Assembly: GCA_000711775.1 (NCBI GenBank)
Contig: ARYC01001531.1
Span: forward strand, 40,725 to 104,724
Direction: 5' to 3'
DNA: 64,000 nucleotides
From: Oxytricha trifallax
Taxonomy: Eukaryota > Ciliophora > Spirotrichea > Sporadotrichida > Oxytrichidae
The position numbers and the translations under genes are program-made. The notes below the pieces were generated by a model, which worked only from the letters and a program-made list of their open reading frames with translations, was not told where the DNA came from and searched no databases. Every line of letters starts with the position of its first letter. Position 1 is the first letter of the stretch. This document shows, one piece after another, positions 47,940-59,969 of this stretch.

Positions 47940-48580
47940 ATATTGGAAGAATCTTGAAATATAAATTGAATATTATTAGTTAAATGATAAGCATTTTTGT
48001 ATGTATAATTACTTAATTACATTGATTTTAAATTCAAATATAAATTCTAGAACTATTATTCAGCAGCTATCATCTAATAAAGAATTTATTTCAATTTTTC
48101 TAGTGAGTACATCACTTAATATTTTTTCTTTGGTATAAATGCCTATATCTAGTTAAAAATTTTTAAATTTACCTAAGCTGCTCATTGACAAGTTAACTTA
48201 CAAGCATAAGATTTACAATAGTAAAATCAATTTGTGTGGTCAGAAACTTACAAGTATATAGTTAAAATCAAATCCGAGATTCGGAAAGCTATCAGATGAT
48301 AAAATTTAGGATCTTACTAGCCATAATACCTGTAGCTTAAGTTTGATTGTCTCTAGGCGAGAGAGGCGTGATGTTTAATAGATATTCTAGAACTTAAAAA
48401 AGCTAATTTAATTTTTTAGGGAAAATGGAATTAAGAGAAAGTTTATAAGTTTATGCAAATACATTTGCCAAATATAGTAATTTACATTATAAATACATTA
48501 GTTATTTCAAAAGATAAGAAGCAAGTTAATTAATACATTACAATAATAAGGAAAATTAATAGATGTGGTAATATTTACTT
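47940..48580. other. AT-rich stretch, no supported gene
   Basis: Nothing seen apart from AT-rich sequence up to the start of REP-B. Confidence 0.45.
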
Positions 48581-48734
48581 ACTCCACTAACCTCAAGTAA
48601 GAGTTTAGCAATCGATGTATAAATAATAAAGTGATAGACAAACTATGATTCACGAAGAGTATTGCTGTAATTGCAGAAGTATCTCATGATTGAGGTCTGG
48701 AGTTAGACTAAAATTATGATTTGTCAAAATAGGT

Positions 48735-48870
48735 ATTGAATAATTTATAACTTTTGCTATGGCTCGATGATAGAATTAGAGGACTTGAGAGGAATGGCCA
48801 TTACCAGAAGATCAAAAAGTTATTCAGAGTGATTTATGTAAAGAAGTAAATTCTGGCAAAAACAGAAGTT
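48735..48870 (+). pseudogene. REP-B RT ORF, C-terminal remnant
   Basis: Reads WLDDRIRGLERNGHYQKIKK then LFRVIYVKK, matching the end of the RT ORF in REP-C (WLDDRIRGLDTQGYYQKIKK) and REP-A. In REP-A the Gln is CAG, in the other two TAG. Upstream sequence to 48590 is frameshifted. Confidence 0.7.
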
Positions 48871-49034
48871 ATAAGTGTTTGAAAACCAACACTTTGAATC
48901 TCTAAATCAAAATGATAAATATACAACTAAACATGAATTGCGAGAATTAAAGAGAATTATAATTATAAATCAAATTAAGAAATTAAAAAGAGCAAATCTT
49001 ATAATTAAAAAGATAAAAAAATCTTAGTAACAAG

Positions 49035-50690
49035 ATGGAAGAGTAGAAACAAAAATCTAATTTTGGAAGATACAACCATAGACATGACAGTTAAGTAGAG
49101 GACTACAGAAGAAAGGAGGGCTACAAGAAAGCATAGTTTTGGTAGAAGGTGAAGGAGGTTAGGTATGAACATAGAGATAGAAGCAAGGATCAGGAAACTC
49201 TCGGAGTGAGAGAAGACAGACATTAGAAAGTTCCTTTGAACAAGTAATTGGGATTTAAAAGTAGACTGAGGATTGGACATACTAACCCAAGCAAGAGAAT
49301 AAATTAGTCACAACCCTAAAGAACTGACTTCAACAAACATGAGGACGGTACGCCTTGTGTCTAAGCCGACTAGATGAAGCTGAAACACTTGATTGACTTG
49401 ACAGAGGTTTAGTGTTAAGCATTCGACAAAATCATCCATGCTAAGAAGGGGTGGTCTCCAATGGTCACAAGACTAACAACAATAGTATGCTGCCCGAGCA
49501 CTAAAAGCAAGCTGGAGAAAGCCCTCGTCACAAGACTATAAGACAGAGAAGATGCGAGGAGAAAGGGAATGCAAGAATGGGATCTGTGGACAGAGAAACA
49601 ACAAAACCACTGGAGGGAAATAAATGAAAGCTGGCAGCATGAGGATATGATTCCGGGAAAACATATCCAAGAAGAGACGATGGAAGTATGTGTGAGACAA
49701 ATAGAGGAGGTGTAATTCTGTGAATAAATAATCGCACAAATGATTCTCCCTCCCATAGTCCTGAATGACAAAGGAATAACATAGTTGGAGAGGAATATAG
49801 GGGCAACAAACTGGAAGATTGAGAACGGTAGATTCTGGAGAGAATCACAAGATTTATAAAGTGTAATCATCCCGATAAGTTGCTAGAGCATCCTAAAGAA
49901 CTGCAGAAATTGGGTGATAATAAGAATCACTAAAAAATCAGGAAAGGCAGAGATTTATGACACTAGGAAGAATGTAGGAAGTCTTGCGATAATCTAAAAA
50001 TACCTAAGCCAACTGAACTAAATGGTAACGGAGATACTTGGGAAGGAGTTTTAAGCATAGAAGATAATATGCAAACCAGAAACTAACCAAGTGCGGGACC
50101 CAGAAGACTGCGGGTTAATGGCAATTCTAATACTGAACCATCTGGCACTAGAATTACAAGGAGAGCCTATATTCTAGATTTTCTCAAATGATTGGACTAA
50201 GATGCAGAGATACTACTTATTGTTCAATCTTGAGATTGGATATATGAGAATGGAGATTGGGAAGTCAGGTATAGCTTTAGAAGAAAAAGATATGGACAAG
50301 ATAACAGATAAAAGAAATTAATCACTCTGGCAAGAAGAGAATGGGAGCTAACAAACGAACTTTAACACCCATGTGGATGCATGGGATGAACTAGTTCTAG
50401 ATAAGGGAAATAAATCTCAACTTGAATAGTTTAGAGAAGAGTAAGAAGGGAACTTTAGTGAAATGGATAGGAACTCGATAGCGGTGGAAGACTCTTTCAC
50501 AGCATGTAAGGCGGACGGTAATATGAAGGGAGGAGAAGAAAACTAAGAGGCAATTAAACAGGGACTCAGTGAAAACCTAATTACCAGAAGTCAAGCTGAT
50601 GTCACGACAGATGGACATATCGATAGAAATGAAGAAGGAGAACGTAAGGCGGAATTGAACAAGGAAGAAGATATGATGAGAAGCAAGTGA
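49035..50690 (+). CDS. REP second ORF, intact, 551 aa, Ulp1/C48-like domain
   Basis: The ATG is at 49035 (MEEQKQKSNFGRYNHRHD) and the TGA at 50688-50690; no TGA occurs inside and many TAA/TAG codons are read as Gln. The N-terminal third is basic. Around residues 200-260 come IPGKHIQEETMEVCVRQIEE and NWKIENGRFWRESQ. The core then reads VIIPISCQ, NWVIIRITKKSGKAEIYDTR and QVRDPEDCGLMAILILNHLA, the order of the C48 (SUMO-protease-like) fold: (H)W strand, D, then Q...DCG with the catalytic Cys. The His position is Asn in all three copies. The C-terminus is acidic. NeSL-type LINEs also carry an Ulp1-like domain, but N-terminal to the RT, not in a separate downstream ORF. The protease assignment is inferred. 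Confidence 0.75.
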
Positions 50691-50775
50691 TGTAAAAGGC
50701 AGTAATTGTAATGAATTACATTTTCGTAATTTATGTTTCACATTGTATATTTGTGAACTTTTAATTACCTTGAGT

Positions 50776-50776
<1 letters not shown>

Positions 50777-50832
<56 letters not shown>
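50777..50832 (+). repeat. (TATC)n tail at the 3' end of REP-B
   Basis: About 13 TATC units directly after the conserved REP 3' sequence TTAATTACCTTGAGTTATTA. REP-C ends the same way but with TTAC units. Confidence 0.9.
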
Positions 50833-50839
50833 ATTTATA

Positions 50840-51286
50840 ACTTTATCATAGAATTGCAAGAATAAACTTGAAAAATAAGTTTGGTGTGGTTCTTGTAACT
50901 CAAAGAGTACATCATAGTAAAAAAATCAAAGCTTAGAATGATGAACTTGGTATTACTCTCATTATTGTTTAACCATGCTCGTCTCAATAAAACCCTCTAG
51001 AGAATTACTTTTCTATGATTAAGAATTTGTTCATGCGGATGTAGATGAAGATTATAGAATAGGATTAATAATTTGATTAAAAATAAGTTTTAACTTAATC
51101 ATTCTGCAGTGTGAACAAAGGTATATAAGAGAAATATGAAAGAAAAAATGAAGAAGATTGATTTATAATATTTATTTAAGTTATGCTAATTATTTTTATT
51201 TTTTTTTAATTATTTTGTGATTCATAGTGTCAGCATCAGATTAAGACTAAAAAATTGTGGTATTCATCTCCATGATCCAAGATTCA
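50840..51286. other. AT-rich stretch, no supported gene
   Basis: Flank of REP-B. Nothing recognised. Confidence 0.4.
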
Positions 51287-51827
51287 TCACTTGATTTGAT
51301 CCCTTTGATAACTGAGCCATACTCTATTATCCTAAATAGCTAAAGTGACAACACTTAATGAGCAGATTACTTAGTTATTTTGTCCTTCATTAGTTTTTTA
51401 GAAGTTTTAAGAAAGCTTCTTAGTCCTCCCCAAATTTTCTAAGAAGATTTTATTAAAAGTAGAGTAAGGTTCTCGAGACAAATGGATAGCTGACTACCTG
51501 TAAGTATCAATCACCAGAGATAATAATGAAATCAATCTTCTTTCCTTAACCATCTTCGCTATTCCTGTTTCTCCTTGATTTGTTGCTAATAATGTGTAAT
51601 AGATGACCTTACTCAATTAAGCTGAAAACATTGAAGAAGTATTCCTATCTAGAGGTTTAAATTTCACTAACATATCAGGCAAATAGATGACAAGCTCATA
51701 TAGTTGACTTACAACGAATTCATCATTTTTTGGGAACCTTGCCACCTTGATCTGATCCCTTTTTAAAATTCTATTGCTTCTCTTAAAATCAATTTGAGAT
51801 GTTTATATTTTACTTATAAAACAATTA
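51287..51827 (-). CDS. Unrecognised ORF/exon, ~180 codons
   Basis: A minus-strand frame of about 180 codons without TGA, ending at 51287-51289. It reads as ordinary protein: DQIKVARFPKNDEFVVSQLY, ELVIYLPDMLVKFKPLDRNT, LATNQGETGIAKMVKERRLI, then SREPYSTFNKIFLENLGRT. No ATG was found at its head; the upstream sequence is AT-rich and may be an intron. The composition and long open frame suggest an exon of a host gene, perhaps somatically retained, more than a transposon. I do not recognise the family. Confidence 0.5.
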
Positions 51828-51829
51828 AT

Positions 51830-52640
51830 GAAAATTAAATCTATTATAAATTATCAACAATAACAAAAAATGTTTAAACATAAAATACAATGTCCCATAT
51901 TTAAAAAGTAAGTAAAAAATAAAAATATATTAATTTTTTAATTTTACAGATGCTTCTCAAAAAAAAGATTGGTGGTTGAAACAATTAAATAATTGTGGGA
52001 TTAAAGATGAAAAATGCAAATTTATATATATTTTTTTGCCCCTTGGATTTAGATTGAGTTGAATGTCCAAAAATCAAAGCATAAAATTATATGGTTTATT
52101 TATCTGGGTGGAGTAAGATTCAGTATTAATTTTAGTAAGACATTTAATAATAAAAAATAATGTATGTATATGATTTTTAGCGTATTCCAAATCCCAAAGC
52201 TTCTAAGAATACATACCTTCCTTGCTCTAAATTGTTTCTTTCTTTCCCCAGCCTTGGCATACTCCTAGAACGGCATTTCCTGAACCTGTTAATTATATTA
52301 CTCCGCCAGATTCGGTAAGATTGTCTCTGGCCCTTTTTAAAATTGGAGATTAATCAAAGATTTTAGTAAAACGTTACAATTAAAGCTTGTGAAGTGAGTT
52401 CTACTAATTAAATTTTCGCTCGGAAATTACATATGATGATATAATTGCTAAGAATACATATATATTGTCTGAATTTAAGATCCGACAGGTAGGACACCTG
52501 AAACCACAAAACTTAGAAAGTAATTTCGCAGAGTAACTTAAAAAAATGCTGAAGGACAATTAAAATATACATATAGTGATATTTTAAAAGGAATATGGAG
52601 AGACATTGAAATGCATTTCAGTTTTACATTTTGTATATTG
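51830..52640. other. AT-rich stretch with a possible short exon
   Basis: On the plus strand 52247-52309 (CCTTGGCATACTCC...) is a 63-nt open block bounded by CCCCAG and GTAAGA, as an exon would be (PWHTPRTAFPEPVNYITPPD). It has no recognisable neighbours in frame and could be chance. Confidence 0.25.
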
Positions 52641-52648
52641 GTTTTATT

Positions 52649-52936
52649 TTCTTATTGTTCAAATTCTTCTTGCCATCATTTTTCTAAATCTTAATTCTCT
52701 ATTAACTCTATCGATTAATAACATGAATATTCCACTATAAATGTTAAAACCTAATTATTTCTGAATTTCAGCAAGATTGGTGAAAATTATTAGCTTAGAC
52801 TTTAACTTCTCACCAAGCTCCTGAAGGTAAAAATCTTCAAGTTTTGCTGCCTTTGCCTATTATTCTTCGGACTATGGCTGTTTTTATATCTTTTCAAAAT
52901 ACTTGTTTCCATAAATGATATTACCTTTACCTAATT
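52649..52936 (-). CDS. Unrecognised exon-like ORF, ~95 codons
   Basis: A minus-strand frame ending at TGA 52649-52651, with six TAA/TAG read as Gln. It reads GKGNIIYGNKYFEKIQKQPQ, AAKLEDFYLQELGEKLKSKL, FTNLAEIQKQLGFNIYSGIF, then a basic end (NRELRFRKMMARRI). It begins right after an AT-rich segment ending in TTAG, which would suit an intron. It may be the same transcription unit as, or a neighbour of, the exon at 51287-51827. Family unknown. Confidence 0.45.
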
Positions 52937-52939
52937 AAA

Positions 52940-54370
52940 ATTAAAATATTAATGCTACTACTAACTGAAAAGAAAAAAAACTTATTAATCGTAATATTCT
53001 TTTTGAATGTGAAGTCATCTAAAGTCCATTGATTAATTATAAGAGTGGGGTGTCAAGTGATTTATTACATTAAAATTGAAACTTTTAAGTTTGTGACTTT
53101 CTATGATTTTATTATAAAAGAATTGATATCTTTTTTTGATTGACCGACTCTTGTTATTAATATTATTTGTAAATGATGTTAGTATCTCATAATATGTTAT
53201 TTAAATTTGAAAATATCATACATTCATAAATTTAAAAATTTAAAGACTTTGAAGTCTCTAATGTATGATAGTGATGACTCATATTTCAATTTAAAGCTAT
53301 CATATCGAATATGTTAAGTCCTCAAAGACAAAGACATAACCAAGTTTAAATGAAGGGGAAGTAGAATAAGTACAATGAATTAAAAAATATAAAAAATTAA
53401 AAAATACTATAATAAGCAAGACACCAAGTTGGCATGCTAAGGGGCCAATATGGCAATATGCCTAATTGAAATTGCCATAAAAAAATCTAAAATGATATTC
53501 AAGGTCATCCAAATTATGAGAATACCCTATAAATGATCTCTATTGCAATCTGATAAAAATTGCATCAGAATTAAAGAGATAAAATTTCAAATGAGCCCTA
53601 ACTAAAATGAAAACCAAGAAAGATTTATTCTTAAGTAAAAGAGAATCAGAGAGAATTTTGCCAGCAATGACATAATAAATTTGTAAAAATAAAGAGTTAT
53701 GATTTCAAGTGATAGTATTTTGCTAACCACCTAACCTTCTAATAATATATCTCAATTATTAGTATTTATAATTCAGCACTTTTCTGTTCTTTAAGATGAG
53801 TTATAACTCAATTCGTATTGAAAGTTGAATGAGTCACTTATTTCAGATTGATAATTTTATATCATTAAAACTAACTAAGGCATTTGCAAATCCTCATTAT
53901 CGAGTTATTCAAAATATGGGAGATCAAAAGTATAGATAAGGATATAATTATATTTTCTTTTGCAATCCTTAAAGTTTTACCTGATAGCATCATCAACTAT
54001 TAAAGAACTACTATTCGAGAGGCAGAAACTAATATTCACACAGATAAAATTGAAAATTTTGGTTAAGTTATAGAAAGTTAAATATCCAAATCTCTCTAAT
54101 ACTGAGATTAATAAAATATATTAATAAAATATTAATATAGATTATTAGTGAATATTAGTTTCTCTTGATTAAGTATAAAGAATTTAAAGAATTTTATTCA
54201 TATTTATATCAGATTCTCAAAGCATTGGTAACTTTATCATAAATATAATTATTGCGCTTATTTTTATTGGTAATTAAATTATTTGATTTAAAGTATGGAG
54301 AGCTTTTACCAAAAAATTGAAATAGTTAGCTTGCTAAAATAAGTATTATTTATTATAATAAATATAATTT
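52940..54370. other. AT-rich stretch, no supported gene
   Basis: Flank between the exon-like region and REP-C. No frames or repeats I can support. Confidence 0.4.
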
Positions 54371-54371
54371 A

Positions 54372-54404
54372 AATTAAAAATCAGAAATTAATTAATTAAA
54401 AGTG
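54372..54404 (+). repeat. REP-C leader repeat before the RT ORF
   Basis: 33-nt block starting AATTAAAAATCAGAAATTAA. It recurs at 57722-57754 with two differences. Confidence 0.75.
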
Positions 54405-54427
54405 TGGGAGATCACAGCGGTAACAAG

Positions 54428-57400
54428 ATGGAAGAGGAAACAAAGGAGATCACAGGGAGAGAAGACTACCAGTATACATGAACAAGGAAGAAAACTCCAA
54501 AGGACAGTCACAGAGAATGATCCAAGATTACTTTTGAATATTCAAAACGAACATAAGCAAATCAACGACCTAAATGCTCAAGTAATAAATAATAATAGTT
54601 ACAAAAACTTAAACAAATTCTCTATCCCAATAGATAACAATCACTAGCTTCACTTCTTTAAACCTCGTAAAGATGCTGAGGGATGGGTCAGAAGGAACGA
54701 AGGATTTGCAGAGAACTAAAGTAGCAAGAGAAGAGTAGAAATTATTAATAACAAGAGACAGATACTGTGCAGTACATTGAACTAAAAATATGTTTGGAGA
54801 ATGTGAGAGGATGGAACTCCAAATTGAATCCATATCACATGATGAAATAGATAGAAGACAAAAACCCTGATTTCATTGCACTCGTAGAAACGAGACTACA
54901 AAAAATCTTTGGGAACAATAGCCAAAAAATAACTCGATCATAATTGGCTAGAAATGGAGGGATGTTAACATTAAACAATGGTAAATACCAAATGAAAACT
55001 ATTAAAACCTTAAGATAATACATGACATGGAACATCTTAAATGTAGAAGGTTACCAACTACACATAATAACAGTTTTCATACCTCCATACTAAATGATGA
55101 AGTGAAAGAACTTTAAAACAGAGTAATATATATTATAAGATCACTCATACAAAAATGCGACAAACAGAGAATGATAGTGATGGGAGACTTCAACTTCCAC
55201 ATTAAGGAGTTATGTAAGAGATTGATGAAAGAAGGTCTAAGGCAATCGATACCAGAAGGCTTTGAGACTCACTCAAGAGGTAACTAACTAAACCAAATTT
55301 TCTCATATATAGAAACAATCAAGTGGGAATTAGACCAACTTAAACTAACAGACCACAAGTTAATAAAGGCAAAACTAAAAATAAAGTTTCAAGAAAACGA
55401 TTTAAAAATGACAGATAGAGAGAAGACCATCAGAATATCAGGCATTAGGAAATAATGCTGGAAGACTTTCATAGAAGAAAGCAGGGAATTGAAACAAGAA
55501 GAATTAGAATAACCAGTAAGAAAATGCTTTGAAGATAAACTTGAGAAACAAAGTAAAACAATAAATTGGGATCAACAACCACCCCAATGGGCTGTTAGGA
55601 ATATTATTACTAGCAATAACAGCATCTACTTAGATACTAAAGAGCAATGGAAAGAAGCAAAAAGAGATATGGAACATTGCTTAGGGAGAAATAACCTCAA
55701 AGTTTTTTCTTTTTGGTAAAAAGACTAACTAAAAACAAGAAATCAGCTCAACCAATTATAGGATTGACAATTATAGACGAAAGAGTACAAACAGGAGAAC
55801 AGACACTGAAAGTGATTTTAGAATATTATAATCAACTCTTCAAAGATGATAGAAGTTAAGATGTGAGATAGGTATTGGCAAAATAAAGCGATACAGCGAT
55901 GATTAACGAACCGATCTCCCAAGAATTTTGTGATAAAGTAGATGTAGCAAGAAGTATATCAGAATGCAACTTTAACAAAGCAATATGACATGATGGGTTT
56001 TATGGGAAAATGCTAGCGAAGAATGACAATCTAATAAGAGTAATAACCACGAAAATAACAAAATGGATGAACAACGGGGTGTTTCCCAAATATATAAAGG
56101 AGGGTAGACTAGTACTATTGGGGAAGAATTAAGGTGAGTAACACCCTGAAGTAAGCAACACTCGACCTATTGTGGTGAACTCACATATCAGTAAAATTGT
56201 AGAAAAAATGATAGTGAACAAGATATAGGAGTAAAAAAACGAACTGCTAGAAACAGGAAACTACCAAAATGGCTTTAAAGAAAACAAAAGAACACACCTC
56301 AACCTCATCAGACTATTCGAACACATTAAGGAATCAAGAAGGAAAAGCAAAATCAGGGAAACATACTTGTTTATAGATTTATAGAAAGCTTACGACTCAG
56401 TCTGGAAAGACAAACTGTTAAAGATCCTATAACAAAGAATTAAATCAGAGTAAGATAAGAAAGTAGTAAGAATGATTGAGGAATTATACAAGGATAACAA
56501 AATAATTTATGAGGGAGAAGAGATAAAATCATAAAGGAGTAGCGCAAGGGAGACGACTGTCTCCCATGCTTTTCAACATTTATCTACAAGACGCTATATA
56601 CTCACAAAAATAACTGAAATCACTAATATACCAAGGAAAACAACTAGCATTCGCAGATGACATCGTCATAAATGTAAAAGCAGGCAACAAATGGAAAGAG
56701 TTTTAGAATGTTTTAAAGAAATAGAAAAGACTCACAATCTAAAAATAAACTAGAAAAAATGCTATTTATGAGTGACTCAAAGGAATTCAAGAATGTCAAT
56801 GAGGTTGGGGGAATAAAGAAAGTAGAAAAACTTAATTATTTGGGTATGAATATACAGCTAGACACTAGGACACTTTTGAAAGATACCTGGAATGATATTA
56901 AATAACAGACATACTTTTACTAAAACCTTACCAAATCCAACAATGCAAAGATTTGCGACACGATAATGGTTGCCTAAATAAGATCACTCATAATCTACAA
57001 ATACACTCCTTTAGTAGCTACTGGATATATAAGACTAGAGGAAAAAGACAAAATAGAGACACAGCTGAAGAGGATAGCATTTAAAACGCCTAGGGATATT
57101 CCAGATAGAATACTACGAAAAGTAACCCAACTCAAAGAAAGTGGAAAAGCGAAATTATTAAATAATTAGTTAAGAAGAACATTAGGATGGTTAAAAACAA
57201 TCTAGAGAAATACTTTAGACCAAAAGGAGCAGAAAAATAAATTAAAGAGAAGAAACAAGAGTTAGAGAAAAGAAAGAAGCTATTCTTGACAAAGAACGTG
57301 ATTGACACAATGATGGCAATAAACCAAGGGAGGACGGTAGTTAGTTACGGAATGAGCCACTACTGTAATGTTCACAAAACTTTTGTGATATCAACCCATA

Positions 57401-57600
57401 TGAAGAGTTGTCAGTTGATGAACGAAGCTGGGGGGCCTACAAGATTTAACAAAATACTGAGAGACCATAGATTAATAGATCTAAACTTCAAAACTCAAGT
57501 GGAAATCATTGCAAATATGGTCTGGCTAGACGATAGAATTAGAGGACTAGATACCCAAGGTTACTACTAGAAAATAAAAAAAATTTCAAAGTAACATATG
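54428..57600 (+). pseudogene. REP-C endonuclease/reverse transcriptase, degenerate
   Basis: The expected ATG is at 54428 (MEEETKEITG), but this frame meets a TGA after 17 codons. Endonuclease landmarks: NVRGWNSKLNPYHMMK, NPDFIALVETRL (about 54800-54890), RMIVMGDFNFHIK (about 55165), LTDHKLIKAKL (about 55350). RT landmarks: SNTRPIVVNSHISKIVEKM (about 56160), TYLFIDLQKAYDSVWKDK (about 56365), RLSPMLFNIY (about 56560), LAFADDIVI (about 56650). The C-terminal part from about 56770 (KNVNEVGGIKKVEKLNYLGM) ends in WLDDRIRGLD. Frame changes occur between most blocks. Such EEP+RT proteins nick the target DNA and copy the element RNA at the nick. Confidence 0.8.
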
Positions 57601-57721
57601 TGAAAAAAAATCAGATAAAAGTTGAAGATTAAAAAGGAAATCATGAATGAGCACTTTGAACATCCAAAAATGTAAATTATTAAATATGAAGTATAAATAG
57701 CGAGATTTAAGAGAAAATTAT

Positions 57722-57754
57722 AATTAAAAATCAAAAATTAATTAATCAAAAGTG
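57722..57754 (+). repeat. REP-C leader repeat before the second ORF
   Basis: 33-nt copy of 54372-54404 (two mismatches), placed 40 nt before the ATG of the second ORF. Confidence 0.75.
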
Positions 57755-57793
57755 GAAATCAAATAATCGATTCTAAAGAAAAAGTTTAACTAA

Positions 57794-59854
57794 ATGGAAG
57801 GGTACAAGGATCAAAATCTAAACTAAGTTGATCACTGCCAAAGCTATAAAAACAAGAATAGGAACTTAAAAGGTGATGACATCAATCAGAAGGCCAGGTT
57901 TGGCATAAGTTGAAGAAAGTCAGATACGAACACAGAGACAAAAGCAAGGATCAGGAAGTCTTGGGATTAAGAGATAATAAACATTAAAAAGTTCCGCTAA
58001 ACAAACAAATGGGATTCAAAAGCAGACTGAGGATTGGACAATCTAATCCCAGCAAAAATATAAATGAAACCTAAGCCTAAAGGACAAGATTCGATGCACA
58101 CGAAGATGGATCAACATGTGTCTAAGCAGACCAGATGAAACTCAATGGCCTAATAGACTTGTCTGAGGTGTAATGCTAAGGCTTTGACAAGATCATTCAC
58201 ATTAAAAAGAGGTGGACCCCTTAAATCACAAGAATGGTAACGATAGTATGCTGCCTCAGCACCAGGAACAATATAGAAAAAGCATTGGTGAAAAGGGTTC
58301 ATGATAGAAAACAGGCAAGACTTAGAGGAAATAGGGAATGGGACCTCTCGTCATTGAGGCAAGAGAAACTGGAAAGAAATAAATGAGGAATGGCAACATG
58401 AGGACATGATCCCAGAGAAACACATTCAGGAGAACACTATGAAGGTATGCTTACGCCAAGTGGAGGAGGCCCAGCTCAGTGAGCAAAAGACATCATAGAT
58501 GATACTCCCACCAATAGTCCTGAATGGCAAAGGAATATTGTAGGAATACATTCGAAATTGGGAAATTAAAATTAATTAAATTATTATTATATCAAATTAT
58601 TTGCAGTTAAAGTTGGCTAATTTAAACGATCTTGGGCTCAATCGATAGAGAATTCAAAATTAGCTGGACTTTACTATTGGAGTTACTATTTTATCGCATC
58701 CCTGGAGCGAGATAACTTCACTTTAATTAAACTCATCTAAATTCATTAAATTATACCCTCACATTAAAGTAGAGTTATCTCGCTCCAGGGATGCGATAAA
58801 ATAGCACCACCAATAGTAAAGTCCAGCTAATTTTGAATTCTCTATCGAATGAGCCCAAGATCATTTAAATTGGCGAGCTTTAACTGCGAATAATTTGATT
58901 TTATAATAATTTAATTAATTTAAATTTCCCAATTTCAAATGTATTCCTACAATAGTACAAGTAGAGAGAGCAATTGGTTCAACAAACTGCACACTTGTTA
59001 ATGGCAAATTCTGGAGAGAAGAAGAGGATATAAGGCGTGCCATAATCCCAATTAGCTGTCAAAGATGCAAGAATTGGATAATCTTGAGAATAACTAAAGA
59101 GACAAAAATCATGGAGGTTTATGACTCAAGAAAGAATGTAGGAAGTTTAGCTCTGATTCAGAAATCCTAAGAGAAAATAAGCATAATAAAAGTTGAGATA
59201 ATGGGAGAAGCCTACAAGGCTGACAAGTTAGTCATTAAAAAAGAAACAAACCTAGTCAAAGACCTAAAAGACTGCGGGGTAATGGCAATCATAATTGCTA
59301 ATCATCTTGCCTTGGAACTTGCAGGAGAACCCATCTTTTAGATATTCGCCAAAGACTGGATAAAAATGCAGAGATACTATCTTATGTTTAATCTAGAAGT
59401 GGGCCTCATGAAGCTAGAGATAGGGAAGTCTGATGTTACAGCTGTAGAGATAATCAGGGAGAAGAAGAACGAAATGCTATGGCAGGCAGAAATGGACGAG
59501 AACGGAACTGAAAACACTAACATGATATCACAAATAGACATATGGGATGAGTTAGTTCTGAAGAACGGTACAGAGATGCAGATGGAGCTAATTTAGGAAG
59601 AGCAATAGGGGAGATTCGGCGGCATAATCGAAGAAGATGATGAAGTCGAGGAATACCTATTCAAACGGACAATTCACAACGAGGAGGATGAGAAGAAATT
59701 TTCAAGAGAAGCTGTCAAACCCAAGCTAATTCAATCGGCAATCAAAGTGGAATGCGAGAATTCAGAGAACTAAATAGAACAGGATGTGAGAGGGCAAGAG
59801 GCGGAGGAGAAGACGAGACTAACGGCTAAAGACCAAGTATATAACATAACCTGA
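57794..59854 (+). pseudogene. REP-C second ORF (Ulp1-like), frameshifted and MITE-interrupted
   Basis: The ATG is at 57794 (MEGYKDQNLN). One frameshift lies before KVRYEHRDKSKDQEVLGLR (about 57910) and one near 58365 (before WKEINEEWQHEDMIPEKHIQ). The MITE follows GKGI at 58536. After it the frame is intact to the TGA at 59852: NCTLVNGKFWREEEDIRRAI, NWIILRITKETKIMEVYDSR (about 59070), VKDLKDCGVMAIIIANHLAL (about 59257), then RYYLMFNLEVGLMKLEIGKS and an acidic tail. The DCG Cys is kept, and the His position is Asn as in the other copies. Its damage pattern differs from REP-A and REP-B. Confidence 0.75.
58538..58952. mobile_element. 415-bp palindromic MITE, copy 2 (in REP-C)
   Basis: Ends TTGTAGGAATACATT...GTATTCCTACAA, flanked by TA (58536-58537, 58953-58954). 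Exactly the same length as copy 1. Removing it with one TA restores the REP reading frame (GKGI then VQVERAI, as in REP-B GITQLERNI). It is therefore younger than REP-C. Non-coding, near-perfect hairpin. Confidence 0.92.
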
Positions 59855-59969
59855 ATGAGGAAGAAGCAGCAACTTTACATACTGAATGAAGATAAGGTTA
59901 AGGATGTGTTAAGAATTACATTTTAAGCTATTTATACGAATGTTAAGAAATTATGCATTTAATTTACCT

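Larger units (their letters stand above)
48590..50832 (+). mobile_element. 5'-truncated REP retrotransposon copy (REP-B)
   Basis: Begins inside the RT ORF (C-terminal block WLDDRIRGLERNGHYQKIKK at about 48757), then the complete second ORF, a conserved 3' untranslated segment and a tetranucleotide tail (TATC)n. Truncation of the 5' end is usual for LINE copies made by target-primed reverse transcription. The second ORF is intact, so this is the best preserved copy of that gene here. Confidence 0.8.

Noticed and set aside
49415-49870. Long minus-strand ORFs opposite the REP-B second ORF
   Set aside because: Antisense shadows of an intact 551-codon plus-strand gene.
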